64,000 nt of DNA from Rhodococcus zopfii NBRC 100606 = JCM 9919 (GTDB lineage: Bacteria; Actinomycetota; Actinomycetes; Mycobacteriales; Mycobacteriaceae), in assembly GCF_001895025.1 (NCBI RefSeq), contig NZ_BCXI01000029.1:59314-123313 (forward strand), written 5' to 3'. The first letter of the stretch is position 1. Each line of letters opens with the position of its first letter. The notes below the pieces were generated by a model. That model was given only the letters and a program-made list of their open reading frames with translations. It was not told the DNA's origin and made no database searches. Made by a program: the position numbers and the translations under genes. Of this stretch, positions 45,343 to 53,342 are shown piece by piece.

Positions 45343-47133
45343 CTACCTGCTTTCCACCGTGAGGGACGACTCGTTCGTCGAAGACCGCGTCCATGTGATG
45401 TTCATGGGGATAGGGCCGTCGGGGAGCCACGGTTGTGGCTCGCGCGCATCCTTGACCGTGTACGTGCCACGCTCGATGACACCGAGGCCCAAGTCGATGA
45501 CCTTGTACTCGAGGTAGTTCTTGTGGAGGGGCTGCGACTCGATCCACACCACGACCACTTCGCCCGGCTCGAACTGCGCACGTCGCTGAATCTCGGTGAG
45601 CAGCAGTTCGTTGAACAGATGGCCGTCGCCGAAGTGCCAGCCCACCAGGTTCGCGATCATCGACTCGCCCTCGCGCAGGGTGTAGCGGTCGATGTCGTCG
45701 AGGTTCCGGGACAGTGCCGACAGCATGGCCGGACCCTGGGTGTGCATGGCGCGCCACGCAATTGCCTTCTGCAGCAGCATCTCCGCCAGGTCGTAGCCGT
45801 ACGCCGCGCCGAGCTGGTCGACTTGGTTCGGGGAGGACATCAGCACCTTGTCTGCGAGCTTCTTCTCGGCACCGGGAGCGAATGCCCACATCGCGGACGC
45901 CCAGTTGCCGGCGTACTGGCGCATCGAGGGCAGGAACGAGACCAGGTCCGGCCGCAGGTTGCCGAGGACGGGGAAGAAGCACAGCGCTGCAATGATTCCT
46001 GCAGTCAGCCACGGGCTCGATATGTCACTCACGGCGTAGCCGTCCCAGGTCGGGAAGCCCAGGAAGAGGAACGCTGCAACGAAGGCGAACATGGCGTTCC
46101 ATTCCAGCGGTACCGCGACCGGGAAGGTGAGGAGAATCGTGATGTGGAACGCCACCATCAGCAGCACGGCAAACAACGTGATCGTGTGGTTCGTCGAGAA
46201 CAGCATGATCAGCGGTGCCACGATCTCGACGACGGTGCCGAGGATGTGTGCGACGCCCGACGCTCGGGGCGACGGCCGAAGGTCGTTCGGGAAGTTCTTG
46301 TACAGCTTCCGCTTGAGCGTCTTGCTGACCATGATCGGCGCATTCGACATCATGACCGGAACTACCTTGGTGAAGTGGTGGCCGAACTTCGAGACGCCGG
46401 CTCCGACCCAGATCACGATCATCAGCAGTTTGCACGCGACGATCATGTCGGTGAAGGGAAGTGCCGCGAAGAACACAACGGCGGGCAGGTACTGCTCGGC
46501 GCGCATGGCAAGGAAGGTGACTTTATCCCGCAAACCCATGACGACAGCAAGAACGAGCAAGGGCCACAAGAGAACCGGGTTCAACAGCCCTGCGGTGGCC
46601 TCCGGGTGTACAGCCGCCATGGACGTGCTCTGCACGCCTGGCAGCACCAGAATCACAACGAGGCTGAGAATGACCGACGCATACAGCGCCACGTCGTACT
46701 CGGTGCGAACGCCGCCCTTGGTGAAGGGCACTTTGCCCGGCCACGGCGGATTGCGCAAGGTGCCGGACCGGAGCCAGTAGCGGTGACCGCCGACGCGCGG
46801 ACTGAATCGGAAAGCCATCGGACCCGACGAAGCGCCGAGGCCGAGCATCTCCCACAGCACTGTGAAGATCACCATCTTCTGGTAGACGATGGGCTCGCTC
46901 CACCAGTCTGCGACGCCCCAGGGAGCGCCGGCACCTGTGGTGACCGTTGCGATGGTGATGCCGAGGATGGCGTAGATGAGAACTTTGACCGTGTACCCGA
47001 CGTGCGTCTTCTTCGCGGTTCCGAATCCGTAGTCCACCCAGTGGGTGGCGAGGTAGCGGATCCGTTCGAAGGTGGGCATCCGGACGATGTCAGCCGGATT
47101 GTCGGGCGGAAGGTCGGGGACGAAGTATCCCAT
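45343..47133 (-). CDS. DUF3556 family transmembrane protein
   Basis: 596 residues from ATG 47133, with AGGAG seven bases upstream. It begins MGYFVPDLPPDNPADIVRMP, a typical N-terminus for this actinobacterial family. About eight to ten membrane segments follow (for example TVKVLIYAILGITIATVTTG, ASVILSLVVILVLPGVQS, LFAVLLMVAFHITILLTFPV). The C-terminal ~180 residues are soluble and contain GESMIANLVGWHFGDGHLFN and VVVVWIESQPLHKNYLEYKV. The membrane part resembles HTTM/vitamin K-dependent carboxylase-like proteins in layout; function is unestablished. Placement between ligase and oxidoreductase suggests transport or membrane-bound modification of the pathway substrate. Confidence 0.78.
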   Translation of the reverse strand: MGYFVPDLPPDNPADIVRMPTFERIRYLATHWVDYGFGTAKKTHVGYTVKVLIYAILGITIATVTTGAGAPWGVADWWSEPIVYQKMVIFTVLWEMLGLGASSGPMAFRFSPRVGGHRYWLRSGTLRNPPWPGKVPFTKGGVRTEYDVALYASVILSLVVILVLPGVQSTSMAAVHPEATAGLLNPVLLWPLLVLAVVMGLRDKVTFLAMRAEQYLPAVVFFAALPFTDMIVACKLLMIVIWVGAGVSKFGHHFTKVVPVMMSNAPIMVSKTLKRKLYKNFPNDLRPSPRASGVAHILGTVVEIVAPLIMLFSTNHTITLFAVLLMVAFHITILLTFPVAVPLEWNAMFAFVAAFLFLGFPTWDGYAVSDISSPWLTAGIIAALCFFPVLGNLRPDLVSFLPSMRQYAGNWASAMWAFAPGAEKKLADKVLMSSPNQVDQLGAAYGYDLAEMLLQKAIAWRAMHTQGPAMLSALSRNLDDIDRYTLREGESMIANLVGWHFGDGHLFNELLLTEIQRRAQFEPGEVVVVWIESQPLHKNYLEYKVIDLGLGVIERGTYTVKDAREPQPWLPDGPIPMNITWTRSSTNESSLTVESR

Positions 47134-47248
47134 GACGACTCCTAGAATCGAGAGACGAGCGGACCTGTGGTGATACCGCTTCTGGGTGCATTCCACTGAC
47201 GCTCGACCCACGGAGCGGTGCGAGCGGTCGGGGAGAAGGGATCGGCGC

Positions 47249-48718
47249 CTAGGCCCGCAGTTGGGTGCGCAGTCCTGGTTTGTCGATCTTGCCGACAGGG
47301 TTCTTCGGCAGGGTGTCCAGAACATAGATCTGGACCGGGATCTTGATCTTGGTCAGGGTCGATGTGAGATGGTCGAGCAGCTCGTTCTCGGCGACTGCAC
47401 GGCCCGGGTAGGGGACGACGAAGGCGACGGGCACTTCGCCATAGACGTCGTCCGGGCGGCCGACAACGGCAGCTTCGAGGACCGCGGCGTGTCCGTAGAG
47501 TGCGTTCTCGATCTCCTTCGGGTAGAGGTTCTCTCCCCCGCGGATGATCAGATCCTTGATGCGGTCGACCAAGGTCAGGTAGCCGTTCTCATCGAATCGG
47601 CCGACGTCCCCGGTGTGAAGCCAGCCGTCGATCACCGTCTCGGCGGTTGCGCCAGGCTTGTGGAGATACCCGCGCATGACGTTCGCGCCCCGGACGACGA
47701 CCTCTCCGGCTTCGCCCACGGGAACCGGATTTCCGTTGGCGTCGATCACCCGCACGTCCTGGCCAGGTAGAGCGGGCCCCACGCTACCGAGACGACGGAC
47801 TCCGTCGAGGGGGTTGCAGCAGCTCACACACGTTCCCTCGGTCAGTCCATAGCCTTCGACCAGAGTGATTCCGAGACGATCCTCCACTCGAGCAAGAAGA
47901 TCCGCCGAGACGGGAGCCGCTCCACACAGCGCGAACCGCAAGGAGGTGATCCCCTGGGTCTGCTCGTCGGGAAGTTCCATGATGCGAGCGAGCAAGGTGG
48001 GTACCGCCGAGAAATAGGTCGGCTCGTGGTCTCGCACCGCTTGCAGGAAGGTCTGCGCTTCGAACCGACGCAGGATCGTCAGCCGTGCACCACGATAGGT
48101 CGAGGCGAGCAAGCTGACACAGATCGCGTTGACGTGAAACAGCGGCAGAACGAGCAGACAGTGGTCGTTCTGGGTGATCCGGAAGTGCTCGGCCAGCGTT
48201 GACGCCATGGCCACGAGATTGTCGTGGGTGAGCATGACCCCCTTCGGTCGCCCGGTCGACCCACTGGTGTAGATCAGCAGCGCGATGTCGTCGCCAGGAA
48301 CCGTGGGGGCGTTCGGCAGCGATCGCGGTACCGGCCCGCCCTGCGGCGGGACCAGGTCGGCGACCGCGAGCGTCGAATGCGACGAGAGATCGGCGCCGAT
48401 CGCGTCGTGCACGACAAGCTTCGCTGCCGCGTCTTCGATCTGGTACGCGGCCTCACTCGTCGTGAGCGTCGGGTTGACCGGAGTGACGGCAGCGCCAATG
48501 CGCCACGCGGCCATCATCACGATCGGCAACTCCACCCGATTCGCGAGCATCACCGCGACGACGTCGCCGGCACCCACACCCCGCTCCGACAGCTGCCCGG
48601 CGACCGCGTCGGTCCACCGCGCGGCGTCACCATACGTGACCGCCCGATCGGCATCCTGCATCCAGGGGCGTGTTCGCCACTCGGCCGGGTGGTGCCACGG
48701 CAGATAGGAATGAATCAC
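47249..48718 (-). CDS. Acyl-CoA synthetase / AMP-dependent ligase
   Basis: 489 residues of the ANL superfamily. Motifs are LLIYTSGSTGRPKGVMLTHD (P-loop), VEGYGLTEGTC, the GWLHTGDVGRFDENGYLTLV adenylate-binding aspartate, DRIKDLIIRGGENLYPKEIE hinge, and the catalytic lysine in PKNPVGKIDKPGLR. It activates a carboxylic acid to the CoA thioester via an acyl-adenylate. Chain type cannot be inferred. As the first large gene of the cluster it likely starts catabolism of an acid substrate. A conserved element with a TACCGT -10 lies 56 bases upstream. Confidence 0.88.
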   Translation of the reverse strand: MIHSYLPWHHPAEWRTRPWMQDADRAVTYGDAARWTDAVAGQLSERGVGAGDVVAVMLANRVELPIVMMAAWRIGAAVTPVNPTLTTSEAAYQIEDAAAKLVVHDAIGADLSSHSTLAVADLVPPQGGPVPRSLPNAPTVPGDDIALLIYTSGSTGRPKGVMLTHDNLVAMASTLAEHFRITQNDHCLLVLPLFHVNAICVSLLASTYRGARLTILRRFEAQTFLQAVRDHEPTYFSAVPTLLARIMELPDEQTQGITSLRFALCGAAPVSADLLARVEDRLGITLVEGYGLTEGTCVSCCNPLDGVRRLGSVGPALPGQDVRVIDANGNPVPVGEAGEVVVRGANVMRGYLHKPGATAETVIDGWLHTGDVGRFDENGYLTLVDRIKDLIIRGGENLYPKEIENALYGHAAVLEAAVVGRPDDVYGEVPVAFVVPYPGRAVAENELLDHLTSTLTKIKIPVQIYVLDTLPKNPVGKIDKPGLRTQLRA

Positions 48719-48773
48719 GTTTGTTCCCTTCTTGTTTGGATGCCAAGGTCGTGGCGTCGAACGCGATGGTTCA

Positions 48774-48797
48774 TACGGTAGCGATTCAGATCACACA
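48774..48797 (-). promoter_or_regulatory. Conserved 24-base promoter element, copy 1 (before the acyl-CoA ligase)
   Basis: On the plus strand it reads TACGGTAGCGATTCAG then ATCACACA. It matches copy 2 (49419-49442) at 21 of 24 positions, with the differences confined to the middle. In gene orientation it ends in GCTACCGTA, where TACCGT could be the -10, giving a leader of about 50 bases. A -35 is not evident, suggesting an activator-dependent promoter. Confidence 0.55.
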
Positions 48798-48928
48798 AGC
48801 GCTCCGGCAAAGATCACCAACTTGAAGTCGCCGGTTGTGCAAAGCTGCCAAACTCCACGAACGGGCGCGTTGACGAGCGCAGTCAGCCTCGCCCGATCAG
48901 AAGCGATGGCGCGACGGCACTCGTTTCG

Positions 48929-49270
48929 CTACGCAACCGGGTTGTAGAAGTGCAGGACGGGTGGGGCTTCCGCCACGTTCAGCGCTTCGGTCAGATCCAG
49001 CGTTCCGTCGGTGAGACCCGCGCCCAGGAGGCCGACCGTGGCCTCCAGATCGTCCGTGTCCACCTCGTACAACGCCAGGTACCGGTGCGGCGGCGCCACC
49101 TCCTGCGGCGTCAACTGCGCCTCGGCATACTTGTACCGACGACCGCCGACGATGCCAGGAATTCGTTCGATGACCTGCGGAATGTGGACCTCGTCGTACC
49201 ACCGATTGAACTCGGCCTCGTGTTCCGGACCGGTGGGGTGAACATGCGCCACCAGAACAGCTTTTGCCAC
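48929..49270 (-). CDS. Small dimeric alpha/beta-barrel (EthD/DUF-type) protein
   Basis: 113 residues from GTG 49270, with GGAG eight bases upstream. The ferredoxin-like fold is suggested by AVLVAHVHPTGPEHEAEFNR, WYDEVHIPQVIERIPGIVGG, then RYLALYEVDTDDLEATVGLL. The W-Y-D-x-H-I-P run is the conserved EthD-like pattern with a possible catalytic histidine. Such proteins occur in degradation gene clusters and can be cyclases, monooxygenase helpers or dehalogenase-like enzymes. An upstream in-frame ATG (49399) has no ribosome site. First gene of the cluster, with its own copies of both repeated elements. Confidence 0.72.
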   Translation of the reverse strand: MAKAVLVAHVHPTGPEHEAEFNRWYDEVHIPQVIERIPGIVGGRRYKYAEAQLTPQEVAPPHRYLALYEVDTDDLEATVGLLGAGLTDGTLDLTEALNVAEAPPVLHFYNPVA

Positions 49271-49383
49271 GACAGATTCTCCGCTCTGACTGTTGAATGG
49301 TCGGGGCATCGGTAGGGCCCCGACCAGGGACCGGGCTAGAGGATTCGAGCGAACGCAAGAGACCGCTCGGCATTCGCCTGCTT

Positions 49384-49442
49384 CCGTTGGATGTGTCATT
49401 CAACGGTGCCCGCAGAAGTACGGTAGCGATCTACATCACACA
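49384..49442 (-). promoter_or_regulatory. Control region of the small EthD-like gene: promoter element copy 2 plus GTTGGATG box and inverted repeat
   Basis: The 24-base element lies at 49419-49442 (TACGGTAGCGAT, CTAC, ATCACACA). Downstream of it in gene orientation, GTTGGATG-N4-ATTCA occupies 49386-49402, inside the inverted repeat CCGTTG / CAACGG (49384-49389 and 49401-49406). The predicted leader is about 140 bases. Confidence 0.5.
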
Positions 49443-49589
49443 GCCCCATGGCAGAACCGACGAAAAGGTCGCGGTCCATAGTGCAAGAATCACAAAGGCT
49501 TGCGAGGCCACTCGCGGTCACCCTGTCGGGCGTCGTCCTCGTCAGCGTGGGCAGCGCATTCCGGGGTCTGTTCGCAGGCAGTGCCGTGT

Positions 49590-50088
49590 ACGTGATCTTG
49601 GTCTGCATTGGTGAGCGTCGGGATCAGCGCGAACAGCTCGAGTTCAGCGTTCCTCGTCGTCATCGGCTCCGTTTCGATTGTCGCGCTTACGGGGTCGATG
49701 CTGGTCAAGCATCTCGACAGCCGAGTATCCAGCCGTCGCGCGACGGGATACCAGGGGCAGCAGCGGGGATCACGAGCGCATCCGCCGGCATGGGAGGACC
49801 GCCGATCACGGCATACGAGATCCTCACCGATTGGCCGCATCGCTCGTTCGTGGCTACGGCACAACCGCTGTTTCCGGTTGTCGGAAACGTTTCATTCTGC
49901 GCGAAGCCGGCACTCCTCCCAGCCGGAGCCCCAGCTTGGGCGGCGTGGATGTGGTTTGCACTGGCGTGCAGCCTCCCTACGGGACAGCGATCGGGGATCT
50001 ACTGGCCAAACGGATTGCGCCATCGGCAATCCGAGTGTTCGTTGCGACAGTCGCGCTGGTGGGAGCTGCCTCTGTCCTGTGCGAGTGA
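49590..50088 (+). pseudogene. Frameshifted TauE/SafE-family sulfite/organic-anion exporter relic
   Basis: Three plus-strand frames each carry part of one protein. Near 49608-49700 one reads VSVGISANSSSSAFLVVIG. At about 49770-49960 another reads GMGGPPITAYEILTDWPHRS and FVATAQPLFPVVGNVSF, the hallmark GxGGPP motif of TauE/SafE. From about 49960 a third reads PYGTAIGDLLAKRIAPSAIR and ends at a stop near 50088. No single frame covers it and the N-terminal third is missing. It is transcribed against both flanking clusters and separates them. Confidence 0.65.
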
Positions 50089-50107
50089 CTGTTAGCGTGA
50101 ACGGCAG

Positions 50108-51565
50108 TCACCCCATTCGCATGTCGACGACGTCGTCCGCGATCGTCCGCACCACACCGGTGTCGTGGCTGATCACCAGCAAGGAAATCGCATGCTGCCG
50201 GGTGAGCTCCGACAGTAGCTCCAGGACCCGCTGCTGAGCTACGGGATCGAGGCCGGTAGTGACCTCGTCGCAGATCAAGACCGAGGGCTGTACCGCGAGC
50301 GCGCGTGCGAGCGCAGCACGTTGAGCCTCACCACCGGACAGGGAGCCGGGTCGTTGCAGTGCGATCTGCGGATCCAGACCGACACGGTCCAGCGCATGGG
50401 TGGCGGCGGCGGCTGCGGCGGCGTGAGTGGCCCCACGCAACCGCAAAGGTCCGCGGAGGATCTGCTCCCACACCGTGCGATACGGATCGAAGGCTGCTTT
50501 GGCGTCCTGGGCGACATAGGCAATATCGGCGAGATCGGATCGGACCCGTCCGTGAATCGCTCCTGCCAGCGGTCGACCATCGAGGAGTACACGTCCGGCC
50601 GTGGGTTGATGGAGGCCCGCGGCCACCCTCGCCGCGGTCGTTTTGCCGCACCCTGACGGGCCGACCAGGGCGACGCATTCGCCCGGCTCGATGTTCACCG
50701 TGAAGTTCTCGAGGACGGCGCTCTTCCGGAATCCAGCCGTGATATCGGCCAAGGACAGACGGGGCGCGCCCGGCGATGCGGTGCGGTCGGGTCGACTCTG
50801 TCGTCTCGTCCTGGATTCCGCCCCGACAAGTGCGCGCGTCTGCTCCTGCACCGGGGCGTCGAGCAGGTCTGTCCCACCTGTCTCGATCACCCGGCCGCCG
50901 GCCATCACGATCACGTGGTCGGCCACCGACCGGACGGCGCCGAGGTCGTGCGTGAGCAACACGATCGTCAAGCCGGATTCCGCGAGCTGGGCGATCTCGT
51001 CGAGAATCACACTGCGGTGCACCGGGTCCTGCCCGGTGGTCGGCTCGTCCATGATCAGGCAGGTCGGGTCGGTGAGCAGTGCGTGGGCGATGACCAGCCG
51101 TTGTTGCTGGCCGCCCGAGAGCTGATGTGGATAGCGGCGCAGGAGCGCGCGATCGAGTGGGAAACTTGCCCGCTGCAGCGCCTCGGCAACGGAGATCGTC
51201 GAGCCCGCTCGATGGGCGCTGCGCTCGATCTCGCGTAACGCAGTCCCGAGGCGCAGCACGGGGTTGAGCACCGCGGACGGGTGTTGCGGAACAAACCCGA
51301 ACCGCACACCGGCGGAGTTTGTCCTTGCGGCCGTCACGCTCACCCCTGGACGATGCTCCCCCATCAGGGCGAGCGCGGTGGTGGTCTTTCCGCTGCCTGA
51401 GCTGCCGATGATCGCGGTCACGCCTCTTGCGGGGACGTCGAGGTCGATGTGATCGACCAGGGTGCGTTCAGCCGAGGTGGCGGTCAATCCCCGTACCTGG
51501 ATGGCTGTGCATGCGGTGGGCGTTGTCTCGGTCATCTGCCCGACGTCTGTTGCCACGTCGCTCAT
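50108..51565 (-). CDS. Opp/Nik-type ABC transporter, two fused ATP-binding domains
   Basis: 485 residues with two complete nucleotide-binding domains. The first has Walker A GSSGSGKTT, LSGGQQQR, CLIMDEPTTG and an H-loop in LLTHD. The second (from about residue 270) has GPSGCGKTT, LSGGEAQR, LICDEVTTGLD and VISHD. This corresponds to DppD plus DppF or NikD plus NikE in one chain. It powers the two permeases encoded just upstream, with an ATGA overlap at its start (51565). It is the last gene of the ten-gene operon. A weak seven-base hairpin (50085-50111) overlaps its stop. The transporter likely imports a small peptide-like or metal-chelate substrate. Confidence 0.85.
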   Translation of the reverse strand: MSDVATDVGQMTETTPTACTAIQVRGLTATSAERTLVDHIDLDVPARGVTAIIGSSGSGKTTTALALMGEHRPGVSVTAARTNSAGVRFGFVPQHPSAVLNPVLRLGTALREIERSAHRAGSTISVAEALQRASFPLDRALLRRYPHQLSGGQQQRLVIAHALLTDPTCLIMDEPTTGQDPVHRSVILDEIAQLAESGLTIVLLTHDLGAVRSVADHVIVMAGGRVIETGGTDLLDAPVQEQTRALVGAESRTRRQSRPDRTASPGAPRLSLADITAGFRKSAVLENFTVNIEPGECVALVGPSGCGKTTAARVAAGLHQPTAGRVLLDGRPLAGAIHGRVRSDLADIAYVAQDAKAAFDPYRTVWEQILRGPLRLRGATHAAAAAAATHALDRVGLDPQIALQRPGSLSGGEAQRAALARALAVQPSVLICDEVTTGLDPVAQQRVLELLSELTRQHAISLLVISHDTGVVRTIADDVVDMRMG

Positions 51566-52395
51566 TTCGTGGACCTCGGCTCGAACTCTTGCGTGACCGC
51601 ACGGGAGCCTGCGTCGAAAAGCAGGTTCGTTCCGACAGCGAGGGCGATGATCATTGCGGCCGGGACAATCACGCCCCACGGAACCAGGACGATGCCACTG
51701 CGGTTACGGTCGATCATCACAGCCCAGTCGGTTCCCGCGGAGTCTGCGGAAACACCCAGGAAGCTCGCGGATGCGACGAGGTAGATGGCGCCGACAAAGC
51801 GGAGCCCGGCGTCGGCCGCGACCACCGGTAGAAGGGACCGCCCGAGATAGCCGACGTTTCGGCGCCACCACGTTTCATCCTGCAGGTGTAGGGCTTCCAT
51901 CGCAGGGGTGTGGGCCGCCCGAAGCGCCGATGCCCGCACCAGCCGAGTTGCATCCGGAAACAGGAGGACCGCGACCGTCACCGTCAAGACCACCGGGTGG
52001 GCGCCGGTCAGCGCGGCGACCAGCAGGAGCAACATCATCGAGGGCAGCGCCAACAGTAGGTCCAGCGGGCGCATCAGTAGCTCGTCGAACGCTCGTCGTC
52101 GAGCGGTCGCGGCCGCAACCCCCCAGGGCACTGCGATCAGGTACGTGACCACAACCGCGCTGGTGGCCACCAGCACCAGTGAGCGTCCGCCGAGGAGGAC
52201 TTGCGTGAACACGTCGCGTCCCTCGGCATCGGTGCCGAGGAGCCAGTTGTCACCCTGAGCAAACGCCGGCCCGCGGGGACCGGGTTCAGCCATCAGCGGG
52301 CCGAGGCCCGCGATGAGCAACGGAACCGCGGTGAGTGTGAGGCCGAGAAGATGCCGAGGCCCGGCCAGCCGCCACCCTGCCGGTGTGCCCCTCAT
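51562..52395 (-). CDS. Opp/Nik-type ABC permease (DppC/NikC-like)
   Basis: 277 residues from ATG 52395, with AGGAG upstream. It starts with a single membrane segment (GLTLTAVPLLIAGLGPLMAE), then the DppC-type WLLGTDAEGRDVFTQVLLGG. Four to five further segments follow, including RPLDLLLALPSMMLLLLVAA and TVAVLLFPDATRLVRASALR, the cytoplasmic EAA-like loop that docks the ATPase. Overlaps its neighbours by 4 bases on both sides. It should pair with the next permease as a heterodimer. Confidence 0.83.
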   Translation of the reverse strand: MRGTPAGWRLAGPRHLLGLTLTAVPLLIAGLGPLMAEPGPRGPAFAQGDNWLLGTDAEGRDVFTQVLLGGRSLVLVATSAVVVTYLIAVPWGVAAATARRRAFDELLMRPLDLLLALPSMMLLLLVAALTGAHPVVLTVTVAVLLFPDATRLVRASALRAAHTPAMEALHLQDETWWRRNVGYLGRSLLPVVAADAGLRFVGAIYLVASASFLGVSADSAGTDWAVMIDRNRSGIVLVPWGVIVPAAMIIALAVGTNLLFDAGSRAVTQEFEPRSTK

Positions 52396-53342
52396 AATCG
52401 TTCTCCTGCGGTGGGGTTGAGCCGAAAGGCGATGATGTCCGCGAGCGTGTTCACGGTGACGGTGATCAGCGCGAACAGGGCGACCAATCCCATCAGAAGC
52501 GGGAGGTCCCGACTGCTGACGGCGCTGACCAGTACCTGTCCGAGGCCGCCGAGCGCGAAGACTGCTTCGACGACGACGACTCCGCCGAGGAGCCAGTCTG
52601 CGACACGGGCGAGGTGCTGTACGGCGGGGGTCAGTGATCCCGGTAGCGCGTGGCGCCACACAACACGGCGCGGTGGAACTCCAAGCCGGAGTGTGTGCCG
52701 GATGTATTCGGAGTCGAGGGTGGTGATCATCGATGACCGCACCAACCGGGACAATGAACACACCGGCCGGATGGCCAGTACCACTACCGGCAGTAACCAC
52801 AGTTCGGGTTGGGTGAGCAACGGGCCGCTGGACCCGATCGCGGTCGGCGCGAAGAGCCCCAGGCCGACTGCGAAGACCGCGACCAGCACAACCGCCAGAG
52901 CGAACTCCGGTGCCGCGTACAAGGCGACGGTCAGCCCGGAGATCGCGCGGTCGATCCGCCCACCCCGGCCGACGGCGGCAGCGACCCCCAGCAGCAAAGC
53001 GAGTGGGATGAGCACCACCAGGGCGAGGACCGCGAGGGTCAGGGTCGGCGCCAGTGCGGCGGACAGCATCTCGGTGACCGGGCGACCCGAGATCGAGGAC
53101 ATGCCCAGGTCTCCCCGCAGCAGACCGGACAGCCAGTCACCGAGTTGAACGACCAGTGGACGATTGAGCCCGAGCGTGTCGCGCAGCTGCGCAATCCGGG
53201 CAGGGTCGGCGTCGTCGGAGGCTATGACTACCGCCGCGTCGCCGGGCAGCACCGATGCCACCAGGAACACGACGATCAGTACACCGACAACCTGGACCAG
53301 CCCGAGCATCAACCTCGTCCCGGCGTAGCGGGCCAGGATCAC
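52392..53342 (-). CDS. Opp/Nik-type ABC permease (DppB/NikB-like)
   Basis: 316 residues from GTG 53342, which overlaps the binding-protein stop. The N-terminus (RLMLGLVQVVGVLIVVFLVA) is the DppB-type first segment, followed by an extracytoplasmic loop with RIAQLRDTLGLNRPLVVQLG and GDLGMSSISGRPV. About five more membrane segments follow, and the EAA-like loop is RLVRSSMITTLDSEYIRHTL then LGVPPRRVVWRHALPGSLTP. Length and motifs are those of peptide/nickel permeases. Part of the tightly coupled import module. Confidence 0.85.
   Translation of the reverse strand: MILARYAGTRLMLGLVQVVGVLIVVFLVASVLPGDAAVVIASDDADPARIAQLRDTLGLNRPLVVQLGDWLSGLLRGDLGMSSISGRPVTEMLSAALAPTLTLAVLALVVLIPLALLLGVAAAVGRGGRIDRAISGLTVALYAAPEFALAVVLVAVFAVGLGLFAPTAIGSSGPLLTQPELWLLPVVVLAIRPVCSLSRLVRSSMITTLDSEYIRHTLRLGVPPRRVVWRHALPGSLTPAVQHLARVADWLLGGVVVVEAVFALGGLGQVLVSAVSSRDLPLLMGLVALFALITVTVNTLADIIAFRLNPTAGERL

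Noticed and set aside
50085..50111. Hairpin GTGACTG/CAGTCAC at the end of the operon
   Set aside because: Seven-base stem with a 13-base loop that overlaps the stop codon and lacks a T tract; too weak to call a terminator.
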